DNA of 64,000 nt from NCBI GenBank assembly GCA_039545275.1, contig BCHS01000002.1:62001-126000 (forward strand). Direction: 5' to 3'. This document shows, piece by piece, positions 44,601 through 55,248 of the stretch. Made by a program: the position numbers and the translations under genes. Source of the stretch: Pseudomicrostroma phylloplanum. Its lineage: Eukaryota; Basidiomycota; Exobasidiomycetes; Microstromatales. Under the pieces are notes generated by a model. The model saw only the letters and a list, made by a program, of their open reading frames with translations, made no database searches and was not told the origin of the DNA. Positions within the stretch are counted from its first letter, which is position 1. Each line of letters opens with the position of its first letter.

Positions 44601-45802
44601 CATCAATCGAGGCGGACGGCGCATCTTCTCGCCAGCCTGCATTTGCCCCCTCCCCGTCTCCTACTATAGGCCCTCCTGCTCTGAAAGGCAGCGAAGAGAG
44701 TGCAAGCTCAGGTCCATGCTTCAATGCGATCGTCAAGTCACCCACACCTCTGGAGCCACCCGCACCTCGAGGCGGAGGGCAAAGTGCGCCGTCCCCGGGG
44801 GCTGCGTTCACCACTGGTCCCCAGTCCACCCCGGCCTCGGCCTCGCGAATGCCCTTTAACGTCACCGAAAGCCTGGCACCGACCCCTCTGACATTCCTCC
44901 CAGCAGGAAAGGAGAGGGGAATGCAGTCGCATTCCTCTGGAGCCAACAAAGCTGGGGCCGCCGGTGCTTCTGGTGGGTCAGGAGAGGAAGGGTCGTCTGA
45001 CGGGGCGAAAGAGCAAGACGTGGCAGATGACGCCTTCTGCTGGAGCATCGTTGGTGCTGCATCCTTCAAGTATTCCTTCTGCCGTGTGGACAGCAGTCAA
45101 CAGGAGGCAGCAGACGCGAGTGAGGGAGGTAACGGTAACGCAATGGCCAACGCCTCTTCAAGGGGTGACCACTCCTACCACAGCGTTGCTCCTTCGATCC
45201 GAACAGCGACCAGCGCCCAGTCAGGCACGCTGCGCACTCTCTCCACGCACCCGTTCTACTTCCCCGAGACGCACGCCCTGCACCTGCACGACAAGGAAGC
45301 CCTCTGGCACGGAATGGCAGTCTGGCTCGGCAGTCTCGGGCCACTGCAGAGCGAAATGGTCGCTTCGCCCTTTGTGGGGCAGTACCAGTCGTCTAGGCGT
45401 GAAGCGCCCGTCCTCTCGGTGAGACTGCCGCCCATGCCTGATCTTCTGCGGTATGGCGCTTCGCTCGCGGAGAGGTCTGGAACGCAGCAGGATAGAGCTT
45501 CAGCGAACCTCTCCTTGCCAGCCTCCAGTACGGGCTCGCAGTCGGCCTCGACGGAGGACAACAAGAAGACGGCAGCCTCCTCGTCCTCCTCAGCCTCGTC
45601 CTCCTCAGCCTCGTCCTCCTCTTCAAGTGCACCTCCGCCGCCCGCTTCCTTGCCTGTGCTGCTGGTAGGGGAGGCCAACGGACTGATCTGCAAGACGCCC
45701 TGGGCTCTGCAGCTCGTCAGGACGACGCATGCCACCATCACGCGGCCGATGGCCACCCTCGGCAGAGACGCCTGGACGGTGCGGGTCGTGGCGGAGATGT
45801 AG
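41654..45802 (+). CDS. CSL (CBF1/Su(H)/Lag-1) family transcription factor, long fungal class
   Basis: Intronless, 1382 aa. A disordered Ser/Pro-rich N-terminus of about 415 residues precedes the Rel-like N-terminal domain. That domain has [13 protein letters not shown], then [30 protein letters not shown] (about 478-507) and [20 protein letters not shown]. A beta-trefoil domain follows with [20 protein letters not shown] and [17 protein letters not shown] (about 695-735). After another disordered stretch comes [19 protein letters not shown], matching the C-terminal Rel domain. CSL proteins bind (C/T)GTGGGAA; animals use them in Notch signalling, and fission yeast Cbf11/Cbf12 control adhesion, cell cycle and lipid genes. 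The long N-terminus fits the fungal Cbf12-like class. The start is the first ATG after an in-frame stop at 41621. Confidence 0.93.
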   Translation: [1382 protein letters not shown]

Positions 45803-46372
45803 AAGGGGTCACGGCTATGCCCGGAGCCCACTGCTTTTTGCGCCTTCAGAACCCCTTCCACGGGCGTTTCTCCGGCGCTCTCGTGCGGACCCTCTCCCTC
45901 ACATACTCTTCTTCCCCCCATCCACTCAATAGACTTCACCCTGGCTGTGGCATACTTTCCCCCCCTATCCCCTCGTATATTAGTACATTCTACACCCCTT
46001 GTACCCCCTGTACCCCCTCCCACTCCATATCCCATGAGCCAGCCAGCGAAACCTACGATCGGGTTCACAGATATACCATGCTTCCTGTAATGCTCATGCT
46101 TTTCGACTCGACCTGTGATACCTCTGTGAAGATGTTTGGCCTGCTTTATGTCTGAGTGAAGTGGGGAGGCTCGTGGTTGAGCGGACAGCGGACAGGCGAG
46201 CAGAGAGGGTGCAGCGTGTATGCTATTGAGCACAGATGAAGAAAATGTGCGAAGGACTTGTGATGAGATGTGTGCGATGGCAAGGTGGTACTCTCGGGTC
46301 TCTTGAAGTCTCCGTGAACCCACGCTGGCCCAAGGCGCACAGGGCGGCACTTGGCAGGGGAGCCTCGCAGTC
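45803..46372. other. Convergent region between CSL and MRE11
   Basis: These 570 bp separate two stop codons. There is a TACCCCC-rich tract around 45990-46025. No gene is seen. Confidence 0.5.
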
Positions 46373-49088
46373 TCATCGTCTCCCCGCCCCCTTCCTCCCC
46401 ACAGCCGCTTTACTCTTAGCAGCCGCAGCCTGACTCTCCTCCTCGTCCAGCTCCTCGAAGCCAGGGCTGTCGCTTCCCGCTCCGCCGCCGGGCTCGCTCA
46501 GACTTGCATCATCGCTGTCTGCCTCGGCAGTGATGCGTCGCGAGGCTTTGGCGGCGGCTGCGCGACCTCCTCCTCGCGCTGCACCACGCCCGCTCGCACT
46601 GCTGGCCGTCGTCTTGCGTGCCGTGCTCGAAGTGGTAGCGGCAGGAGCCTTCTTCTTGGCAGGTGTCTTGCGTGCAAGGGCTTGAGCACGTGAAGAAGCT
46701 TTGGGAGTAGAGGCAGCAGCGCGAGGTGCAGGGGTGGCGTCTTCCTCGTCCTCTTCTTCCAGTTCTTCATCTTCTTCATCCTCTTGCGATTGACCAAGGA
46801 ACATGGCGTTGCTGCGACTTCGACTGCCGGTAGTGGCAGTGGAGCGGGATCCGCTAGCTTTACTGCTTGCTCCTCCCCTACGGGCCGATCCGCCTGTGCG
46901 AGCGACAGGGCTGACCCGACTTCCGTCAGAGAAGCCCCCGTCACTGGCTTCGTCCATCAGCATCGAGTCATCCGAATCGACTTGCTTTGCCGTCCTGCCG
47001 CCTCTGGACTTGGATGTTTTGCCTTTGTCTGCGCTTCGACTGCCTCCGCCTCGATCGTCCGCTTCCTCCTCCTCGTCCTCGTGCGCCCTTCGACGAGACC
47101 CAGCCCTCCTCTCATCGTTCTTGCTCTGCTCTTCGCGAATCCTGTCCAGCTCGAGCTCGAGCTGCTCCTCATTGGGCGCCATAGAGTTGAGTGTTCCCTG
47201 AAAAGTTTTCATCATGCTCTTGACAAAGTGCTGGATGGCTTCTCGGTCGTCCTTGTCGACAAAATTTGTGATTGCCCGCTCCAGTCCATCAGAGTTGAGC
47301 AGTTCGAGCTTCTGCGCGTCCAGGAACTCCTTGACCAATCCGCCAACTTTGATCTTCTCGAACTTCTCCACTGACATCAGGTCCTCGGGCTCCACGTCGA
47401 CGTAGGCGTAGCGCCGATCGCCTGATGCCTTCTTGCGAGGAGGAGCCTTCTTCTTGTGGAACTGCAGGACGTCCTTGGGATTGGCCACCTTGTCGATGAA
47501 CTCTTGACCGAAGCGGATGGGGTTGCCCAGCTCAAAGTTGGCCTCATACTCCACTCGAAGACGCACGAGAGGCAACATACGTTGCGGCCGGTCTCGCGGA
47601 CGAATGTCCGCATGCTTCTGATCCCACTCCTCGTTCGCTCGGTCAATGAGCTCGTACACTCTATTCTTGAGCAGATTTTGCAGCGCGCCCTTGTCATCCA
47701 GTGAGACCTGTGCGTCTTCTGCCTCCTCTTTGAGAGCCATGTCGTCCATGATGAAGGGTCTGACCGTTTGCAGAATAATGGGCTCCATAGAGAAGTCTCG
47801 ACCCTCTATATGCACGATGGCAACCGATCTGGCACAAGGATAGAGAGCTATGGTCAGGACAAACGTCGTTGTTGGAGCATTGAAGCCACTGTACTCACTT
47901 TTCAGAGGCTTCACCTGGGCTTAAGCTTGTAGCCACACTGCTGCCGGGCTGGGTGATGTAATATCTTTTGCCTCCCACTGGCTGTGGGTTGATCAGCTGC
48001 TCATGCTCATGCCCCCATACGACCAGATGTACCGAGTCGTCGAACATGGTCTCAGGCACACAAGCCTTTGGGTTGTGGGCAGCTCTGTTCTGATGAACAA
48101 CGAGGATGTTGAACCAATCGTCGGGGTCCTCTCGGGGTCGATACATTCTCACTCGGTTGGCTCTGAGCTCATAGTGCATGCGCTCGTCTTTGATGTTGCC
48201 CATACCGTAGAGGGCTAGCTTGGTGTCTCCCTTCTGCAGCAGCACGGGCCTGATTCGGATCCCCACATCTGACAAGCCACCAGCATTTGGCGCCCGCTTG
48301 GAAGAATTCTGAGCCATTTGGTCGTCGGACGGAAGCTCGATCTTGCCAAAGTAGTTGACGAGACCGGATACAGAAAGCAAGTCGAGTGCTGAAAGGGCTC
48401 CGTCTATGCCCACGCCCTGAGGATCGTCGTGATTGCCATGGATGGAGAAGACTGGGATGGAAACGTTGAGATTGGCGTCCTCATAGTTGACGGCTGGAAA
48501 GGTGTAGCCCTCTGCTTGCCCATCATTGGGATCACTCAAAAGCTCCAGAGATATGGGCTTGTCACCCATACAGTACTCTCGGATGGACGCCATGACCTGA
48601 TGCAACGTTGCCCTAGTGGGCTTGTTCTCATGAAACAGGTCCCCTCCGAGGAGGACCATATCGACGTCGTGGGCTACTGCTAGCTGCAGGATCTCTCTGA
48701 AAGTGTTGATCGAGTCTTGCCCTCGTACTGGATCTCTCTCCATGTATCCCACGTGATTGTCGGTAGCGAGCATGATCTTGATGTGGCTCGCCGGGTCACG
48801 GGGAGTGAACGAGGAAGGGCCTCCCTGCTCAGCAAAGCCATTGTCACCTTCCGGGGTCGCTTCTGGCTCAGGTCTGCTCTGGCTACGAGAGCCAGAACCA
48901 CTTGGCTGGCTGTGTCGGTTCCCATCTGCTTGAGCTTCACCAGGGTCTTGCCGCTCGAGAGGAGCAGGTGAGGCGGACTGGCCCTCCTGTACCTGTGCTG
49001 GCGCTTCAGCCTCTGCCTCTGCCTCTGCTGCTGCTGCTGCTTCGGCGTCGGCGGTAGCCGCCCGCGCAGCCCGTGTGGTCCTCACCAT
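46373..49088 (-). CDS. MRE11: Double-strand break repair nuclease Mre11
   Basis: Two exons (49088-47899, 47828-46373; GTGAGT donor, phase 2) give 881 aa. After an unusual N-terminal extension of about 100 residues (Ala/Glu repeats, then Ser/Gln-rich) the phosphoesterase motifs follow in order: IMLATDNHVGY, GGDLFHENKP, IHGNHDDP, VHQNRAAH and VVWGHEHEQL. All metal ligands (D, H, D, N, H, H, H) are present. The capping domain and PRDRPQRMLPLVRLRVEYE follow, then an acidic, Arg/Lys/Ser-rich tail with AAKASRR-type basic DNA-binding stretches. Mre11 with Rad50 and Nbs1/Xrs2 resects and tethers DNA breaks in the nucleus. It shares a 166-bp divergent promoter with the WDR5 gene. Confidence 0.97.
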
Positions 49089-49254
49089 GCCTTCTGTATG
49101 GGGCTTGGTTACAGGCTCAGTAGGTGAGACTGGTGATGGGGTGGAGTTAAGAGGCTACGAATGGCATGGTGTTGAAGGTGGAAGCTGCACCTGTGGAGAA
49201 GCGGAAAGAGAGTCGCGTCTCCACTTGCACTTCTTCCGGCATAAACCAAGCACC
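49089..49254. promoter_or_regulatory. Bidirectional promoter MRE11 / WDR5
   Basis: Only 166 bp separate the two start codons, so the two promoters and leaders must overlap here. I see no TATA-like element. The division of regulation is inferred from the spacing alone. Confidence 0.55.
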
Positions 49255-50643
49255 ATGCCGAGCGAACCATACCAACCCCAAGACAACTGCTCTTCCTCAT
49301 CCGATCCTTGGGCGCTGCGAGAGACTATGGAAGATGAGCAGACCTCAGCTCACGATGTTGCCCAGCTGAGCATGACAGACGATGTCGCCGTCAAGCCAGA
49401 GCCAGACGCAGAGGGCGATGTTGTGATGCAGGCACAGACTGCAGGTGATACCAGCTCGCCGCTTGACTACTCGCACGTCTACACGCTTTTGGGCCATACT
49501 CGCGCCATCTCCTCCCTTTCGTTCTCGCCTGATGGTACTCTGCTAGCCTCGGCCTCTGCCGATAAGACCGTCAGGATATGGTCTCTGCGCACCGGACAGC
49601 TGGTGGAGACGCTCAAGGGTCATGGAGGAGGGATAAGTGACATTGCCTGGAGTCCTTGCGGAAGGTACATTGCAACAGCCAGCGATGACAAGACGGTTGG
49701 AGTGTGGAACGCTCAATCGGTGAGTTGAAGCTGCAAGCAAGCGAAGGCAAGCTCGAGAAGAGTCACTGACCTCATCACCCCTCCATTGCCGCTCTTTCAG
49801 GGCTATGATTTGAGACGTCTCATCGGCCACACCTCATACGTTTTCTGCGTAGCCTACTCACCTCAATCGAACCTCATCGTCAGCGGCTCCTTCGATGAGA
49901 CTGTTCGACTCTGGGACGTCAGAAAGGGTACCTGTCACAGGACCATTGCCGCTCACTCAGAGGCAGTGACAGACGTGGACTTCAATCGGGATGGAACTCT
50001 GATTGCATCCTGCAGCTACGATGGTCTGATCCGTTTATGGGACGTACCCACGGGACTTTGCCTGGCTACACTCCCGCATCCGACGTCTTCGCCTACCACA
50101 TCTATCCGATTCTCTCCATCATCTTCGCATCTGCTCGCTTCGTCCCTCGATTCGACCCTCAGGCTCTGGGACGTAGCCAATGGCAAGATCGTCAAGACGT
50201 ACCGCCCCCACAAGGGGGAGCGAGATCACAAGGATGGAGGAGAAGGAGGGACAACGGCTACAGGGGGAAAGGTTGGGGTTGGCGGCATATATCAGAACCA
50301 CAAGTATGCCATCAAGTCGCACTTTCTAGTCCTCCCTCCCGCCCCGCCTTCCCCCACCGAAGGAACAGCGACCGCCGCCGCCGCATCTCACTCGGAGGTC
50401 TTCATCTTCTCCGGGAGCGAGGACAGCAAGCTCTACTTCTGGTCTCTGCAGTCGCGCCGCATTCCAGAGCGCGGCGGGGTGATAGGGGCAGGCGTGCACA
50501 GGGACGTGGTCGGGGCGGTAGCGGTGCATCCGAAGACGAGGGAGGGGGNAAGGGTACTGGCTTCGGCCGGCATGGAACATGATCCGAGTGTGAGAATATG
50601 GTTTGATCGGCGGCAGAGCAGTGGCGGCAGTGTGGAGCTATGA
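49255..50643 (+). CDS. WD40 protein WDR5/Swd3-like (COMPASS subunit)
   Basis: Two exons (49255-49719, 49801-50643; GTGAGT donor, phase 0) give 435 aa. An acidic N-terminus of about 75 residues is followed by seven WD repeats, for example GHTRAISSLSFSPDGTLLAS, KTVRIWSL, GHTSYVFCVAYSPQSNLIVS, DETVRLWDV and DGLIRLWDV. The GH...FSPDG...RLWD pattern and the central SYVFCVAYSP block fit WDR5/Swd3, the histone H3-binding scaffold of H3K4 methyltransferase complexes. Inserts enlarge the loops after repeat 5 (Lys/Gly-rich) and repeat 6. One unresolved base (n, 50549) leaves one residue undefined but the frame intact. The ATG chosen is the first in this frame that directly precedes the acidic leader; a further ATG lies 60 codons upstream inside the divergent promoter. 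Confidence 0.9.
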
Positions 50644-50818
50644 CCAGTGGTTCAGAGATAGAAGGAGACACCCTGTACAATATCACTGTTACTCGCCATT
50701 ACCTTGAGTTCGCGTGGATGAGGGGGAGCGCCTGCTACGACCCACGAGACCTGCAAGAGACTGTCGGATTCTGGTGATTCTGTATATGTTGTCACTGACG
50801 ACCATGCGCCCTGTTCGT

Positions 50819-50910
50819 GGCCTGATGGTGTAGTGGTTGCATTCCTCCTTCGGGTTTTTATAGATCCAGAGAGGTGGTGGCGGTGATCGGTTCGAATCCG
50901 GTTCAGGCCC
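50819..50910 (+). tRNA. tRNA-Pro(CGG), with 20-nt intron
   Basis: The acceptor stem pairs perfectly (GGCCTGA 50819-50825 with TCAGGCC 50903-50909), and the discriminator C fits eukaryotic tRNA-Pro. The D-arm has the AGTGGTT loop. The T-arm is ATCGG-TTCGAAT-CCGGT, with a good B box. The anticodon loop TTCGGG gives CGG at 50851-50853 after T33. Placing a 20-nt intron at 50855-50874, one base 3' of the anticodon, makes a 72-nt mature tRNA. The anticodon stem CCTCC/GGTGG then has one T-T mismatch, which lowers confidence. Six Ts at 50919-50924 form a Pol III terminator. Confidence 0.62.
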
Positions 50911-50918
50911 ACGCTCCA

Positions 50919-50924
50919 TTTTTT
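50919..50924 (+). terminator. Pol III oligo-T terminator
   Basis: Six consecutive Ts begin nine bases after the tRNA discriminator, in the position expected for RNA polymerase III termination. Confidence 0.65.
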
Positions 50925-51039
50925 GCCCGATCCACATGCTGCTTTACACGATGCACGCACTTGCCGGAAGGCTCTTGTTACAGGGTATGTTACAATGCGA
51001 AACAAAGCAGACGAATGCACACAACTCTACGCCTCCTCC

Positions 51040-54000
51040 TCAGGGGGTCGTCATACCTGCCCGCGTTTGCCGCGTACGCTCCCTTTCAACCGCCGCTGCA
51101 CCTCGCCGGCGACCACCGCTGCCCTGTTTCCCAGCACCTAGCTTCTCATTCACGTAGCTTTCCATTCCTCGATCAGTGAGGTCGCGATGAGCTTCTCCGC
51201 CGCCCATTGCGCTCCTGACATAGATCCTACCCGGCAGGGAGTAGCATTCGCCGACGAGTTCCTTGACTGCCAGGAGCAGCGCGTCGAGATTTAGCACGAT
51301 GCCGCTCAGGGTGCTCACGCCCACTGCGAAGGTGAGGTACTCCTCGCTCTCCAGCACCTCTGCCGTGAGCATCTTTGGCAGTCCAGGCAGGTCATCCGTA
51401 TCCTGATCATGGTCGTCGTCCTCGTCGTCTTGATGCTGCAGGCTCGGGTGCAGGTGCGCGTGGTGCGTCTGGCGAGGGTCAAAGGAGAAGCCGGCATCGG
51501 AGATGTAGCGCGAAAAGAGGATCGGGGTGAGCTGTGGGAGTGGTTGAGCTGTCCGCAGTGCTGATGAGCAGAGAGAGTAAACCGACATGACCTGAGACAG
51601 GGGAAAGGAGGAGAGAGAAAGAGAGGGGGAGAGTCAGACTGTGTCATTGACATCAACAGCGCTTCTCTGCCGATGCTCTCAGCAACTCACGTCTGCAGTG
51701 AACCTTTCGTCTGCAAATCTGGTCCTTCTCAACAAAGCTTTTGAGTATGCCGGGCCCAGGCGCTGTGAGACGACCACGGCAGCCGACAGCAGCTTGGCCA
51801 GCTCGAGCTGGACCTCGAAAAGCTGCTGGTACCTGTCCTTGGGCCACCCACCCCTCAGAGACGTCTCCCACGAGACGTTGACCTTGAGCGCATCGAGTCG
51901 CCTAAGCTTCTGGCGATGCGAGATCAAGGAGGCCGAGAGCTCTAAGGGATCGACTTGCTTAGTCTGATCGTGCTCCTCGTCGGCGTGAGTCTGCGAAGTG
52001 AAGGCCAGCAGGCGGCAATGCAGCAGCCCCGAGCGATGAATGCTTGCGGCATGCGCTCGGCGAAGGTACTGCCTCAGCGTCGATGTAGGTGGGAGGAAGC
52101 TCCAGATCACAGCTGCTGAAGATCCCAACAGAACCTCTACGAATCGCCTCCAAGCAACGTCCCAGCCCGTGCCGGGTGCACCAAAGACGGGATTGTACTG
52201 GTCCTTCCATGAATAGCCGACGACTAGCGAAGTCGTGATCACGGCAATGATTGCCACGATGGGAGGACCAGGGTAGTAGATCCTCACAGCCATCAAGAGT
52301 ACGGCAAAGACGCTCCAGACGACCATGATACCATAAGGATTTGCTGTTCGAGCTCCATCGGACATGTACCAAACTACCAGACCCACAGCCGCCCCTGATA
52401 CGGTGCTGACGAGTCGACCGAACAGAGCAAAGACCGAATCTCCTCTGTGACGGGACAGGGTCAATTGGGACATGATGAGGGTCCAGACTCCTTTGTTCTC
52501 GTACACCCAGCCAGACGACGAGCTCAAGAAGAAGGGTATGGAGAGCAAGCCGGTCAATACGGCCGACTTTCCCGCGAAGAGCATATTTCCCGTCACCAGC
52601 TTGTGCGCGAATTTGTGCAGTTTTGCACCCAATTCTTGCCTTCGTCCCTCTGGCTCGAGAGCGTCTGGATCCCTCCTTTGAGCGCCACTCATGGCAGCTG
52701 CCCACTCAGCAGAGGAAGCAAATCTAGTATCTCCCCCTTCATGGTGCGCTTCGTTCCCATCATGCTCATCATCGTGGATACTTGCAGTATCTCTTTCGTC
52801 AGATCCTACTTCCTGACTCTTCCAAGTCTCGACTTTGAGGAACGCTGGCCAGGAAGGCATCCACAGCTGTCCTCTTGTCCTCTCCCGCTCCAGCATGTCA
52901 AGATGATGCAGCAATCGGAGCAAACGATCCGTGAAGACAAGCGACGTGTGCTGATGAATCCACGCCTGGAAGAGATAGCGGTGGGGGAGCGACTTGCCAT
53001 CGTGCTCTTCTGCTCCCTGTACCGCGCCCTTGAAAGGCTCAACGATGCTTAGTCTCTCTTTCTCTCTGAAGCACTTGAGCGCTGCCTCGACATCTGCGAT
53101 GACCTCTGAGACAGGCCTCTCTGCCTGGCCTCCGAGACTGAACTTCTTGCCCCTTACACGAGCCATAAGCAGTTGATACCTCGCTCGGTTGAATGTCTCC
53201 AGCATCCGGACTGCATGATCGATCGCTTCCGCATTCGTCTTCATCAAGGCAGAGCTTGATTCGCCCAGGGTTTGAAAGATCTCGGCTGTGATCCAATCTG
53301 CATGACGTGTGTGTAATCGATCCTCTAGTTGAGCAAAGCGCAGAGAGGCCCAAGTGCCGACGGCGGCAGTATGCTGAGGCGGATGAGCCGCATGACCGTG
53401 CCGTGAAGGTGAATGTGACCGGGGAGAGTTGCCTCGAGATTGCAGATATGAGTAGATGGGAGCCAGGTGTACCATCTGGCCTTTACGTGCGCCATGACGA
53501 GCATGGTCTGTCATCGAGCTGCGACGGGAGGAGTGCTCCTGCTCTCCCTCTTCCCTAGCATCACTTTCGCCGAAGTGAACATGACCAGCTTCGCCGACAG
53601 CGGGGTAAAGCTTTTCCCCACCAATGTATTCAGCCCTTCCGTGATCCGCTGCAGGTGTACTGGGCTGGCTAGCCTGGGGACTGGGAGGTCTTGTGGCCGG
53701 AAGACTCTTCGGCTGAGGGAAGTGGGACGACTTGATGTCGTTTCGAATGGCAGTGAAATACTGAGAAAAGCCATTCGCTGGGGCTACAACAGCCTTGGTC
53801 AATCTTTCAATTTCTGCCAGGTCTGCTCCATTGGCGAGACCAAAGCTGAATTCACGCAGAAGCAACCGAGAGGCTCCTGCCACAAGAGGAATTGCCCTCT
53901 CACTTTTTCCGATAATGTTCCTGGTCTTGCCAAAGTCGAAGTCGTCATCAAGCGGCGACGTCTTGAACTGCTCTTGCTGAGAGTGGAGGGCCTCGCTTAG

Positions 54001-54954
54001 AGGCTTCAGCACGAGAACGATTCGGTCTACGAAGAGGGAATTGACACTCTTCGGGAAGAAGAGAACAGAGACGAGGATGGTCGCTGCCGACTTGACCGCA
54101 AGCGGCTTCAAAATAGCAGTACCGAGGTCATAGTAAGCGTAAGGAAACAGGGGGGCTGTCGTGAGCGTGATGTCCAAGGCGATGCATCCGATGATGCTTG
54201 CAAAGAGGAAAGGGCTTGGACCGAAGCGTATCTTTAAGTAGAGCCATGCGGCTGTTCCGAAAGCCAGAAAGAAGCCGCACACTACGCTCGGCCCAACCTC
54301 GATGTAGCCGCCTGTGTATATGAGCGTCGAAGACGTCTCGGCTGCCGTAAGTTTGACGGAACGTGATGCATCAGAGATCTTGATGGCAAGGCACGACCAA
54401 GCCCAGCTGATAAGACCGATGAGTAACATAAAGAACTCTCTCTCTAGTATGCCAGTCAAAGGAACCTCGGCCGGTTGGATGAAGGCGAAGACAAGTACAA
54501 GGAAGGAAGCCTGGCCCAGCTCCCTCTCCACTGGATTGATGACCATAAAGAGCATCATGATCCAGGCGATGATGGCGGACCGTACGACGGGCTTCATCTT
54601 CGCCCATGAACTGAACGTAGGAACGATCCAGGCCAGAAGCGGATGAAGCGGCACAAGGCCGAGACGAGATGCCAGGGACCGCTTTGGGGGCACATCTGGC
54701 TCCTTCTCACCAGCTATCGTGACGGCTTTATCAGAGCTAGACCCTGCCGCCGAGTCCCCGAACGGCCTCCTCTGGCGCAGGTTTGAGACTCTGATACCAT
54801 TGCTTGACCTCAAAAGAGCTTGCTTGCTGTCATGTGTCGTCACAGCCTCCTCGAGAGGGCCTTTCAGTGGATGGGAAGATGGCGAATCTACCATCGGGGC
54901 GACAGCTGCTGCCGAGCCCCCACTGCTCTCTCCCGAGGAGGACGCCGTAGCCAT
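51040..54954 (-). CDS. DUF2421/FUSC-type membrane transporter (brefeldin A sensitivity family)
   Basis: Two exons (54954-51691, 51591-51040; GTGAGT donor, phase 0) give 1271 aa. The N-terminal half has a bundle of six helices beginning VVRSAIIAWIMMLFMVINPV and ASFLVLVFAFIQPAEVPL, the putative 6-TM ER-transporter domain. A long cytosolic region with His/Ser-rich linkers follows. The second helix cluster, MLFAGKSAVLTGLLSIPFFLSS to WYMSDGARTANPYGIMVVWSV and AIIAVITTSLVVGY, is the FUSC/aromatic acid exporter-like unit. The C-terminal DUF2421 region contains FRRYEF-like acidic helices and a DDEDDDHDQDTDDL stretch. Family members in yeasts affect brefeldin A sensitivity; the transported substrate is unknown. 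It is divergent from the dioxygenase gene (294 bp). Confidence 0.85.
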
Positions 54955-55248
54955 GATCGCAAGGCTATGCGGAGCTTGTGTGAAGCGAGGCTACCCAGTC
55001 ATGGGGCAAGTGCGGATAGCAGCGTGGTATCAAGGTAGTGGCGGTCACTTCAGGCACGAAGGTGTGGAGATTGATTGGGTGGGATCACTCTTCAGGGCAG
55101 ACCCTGATCGAATCTGTTTCCGTCGCTGCGAGGCCGAGATGCCGACGCCGACCGAGCGACCGGACCGGATCCTTTCCGTTGGATATAGACCAGACTAGGC
55201 GGACCACTCGTTCCTTCCCATTCGCCTCATCGATACAGACCTCTCCCA

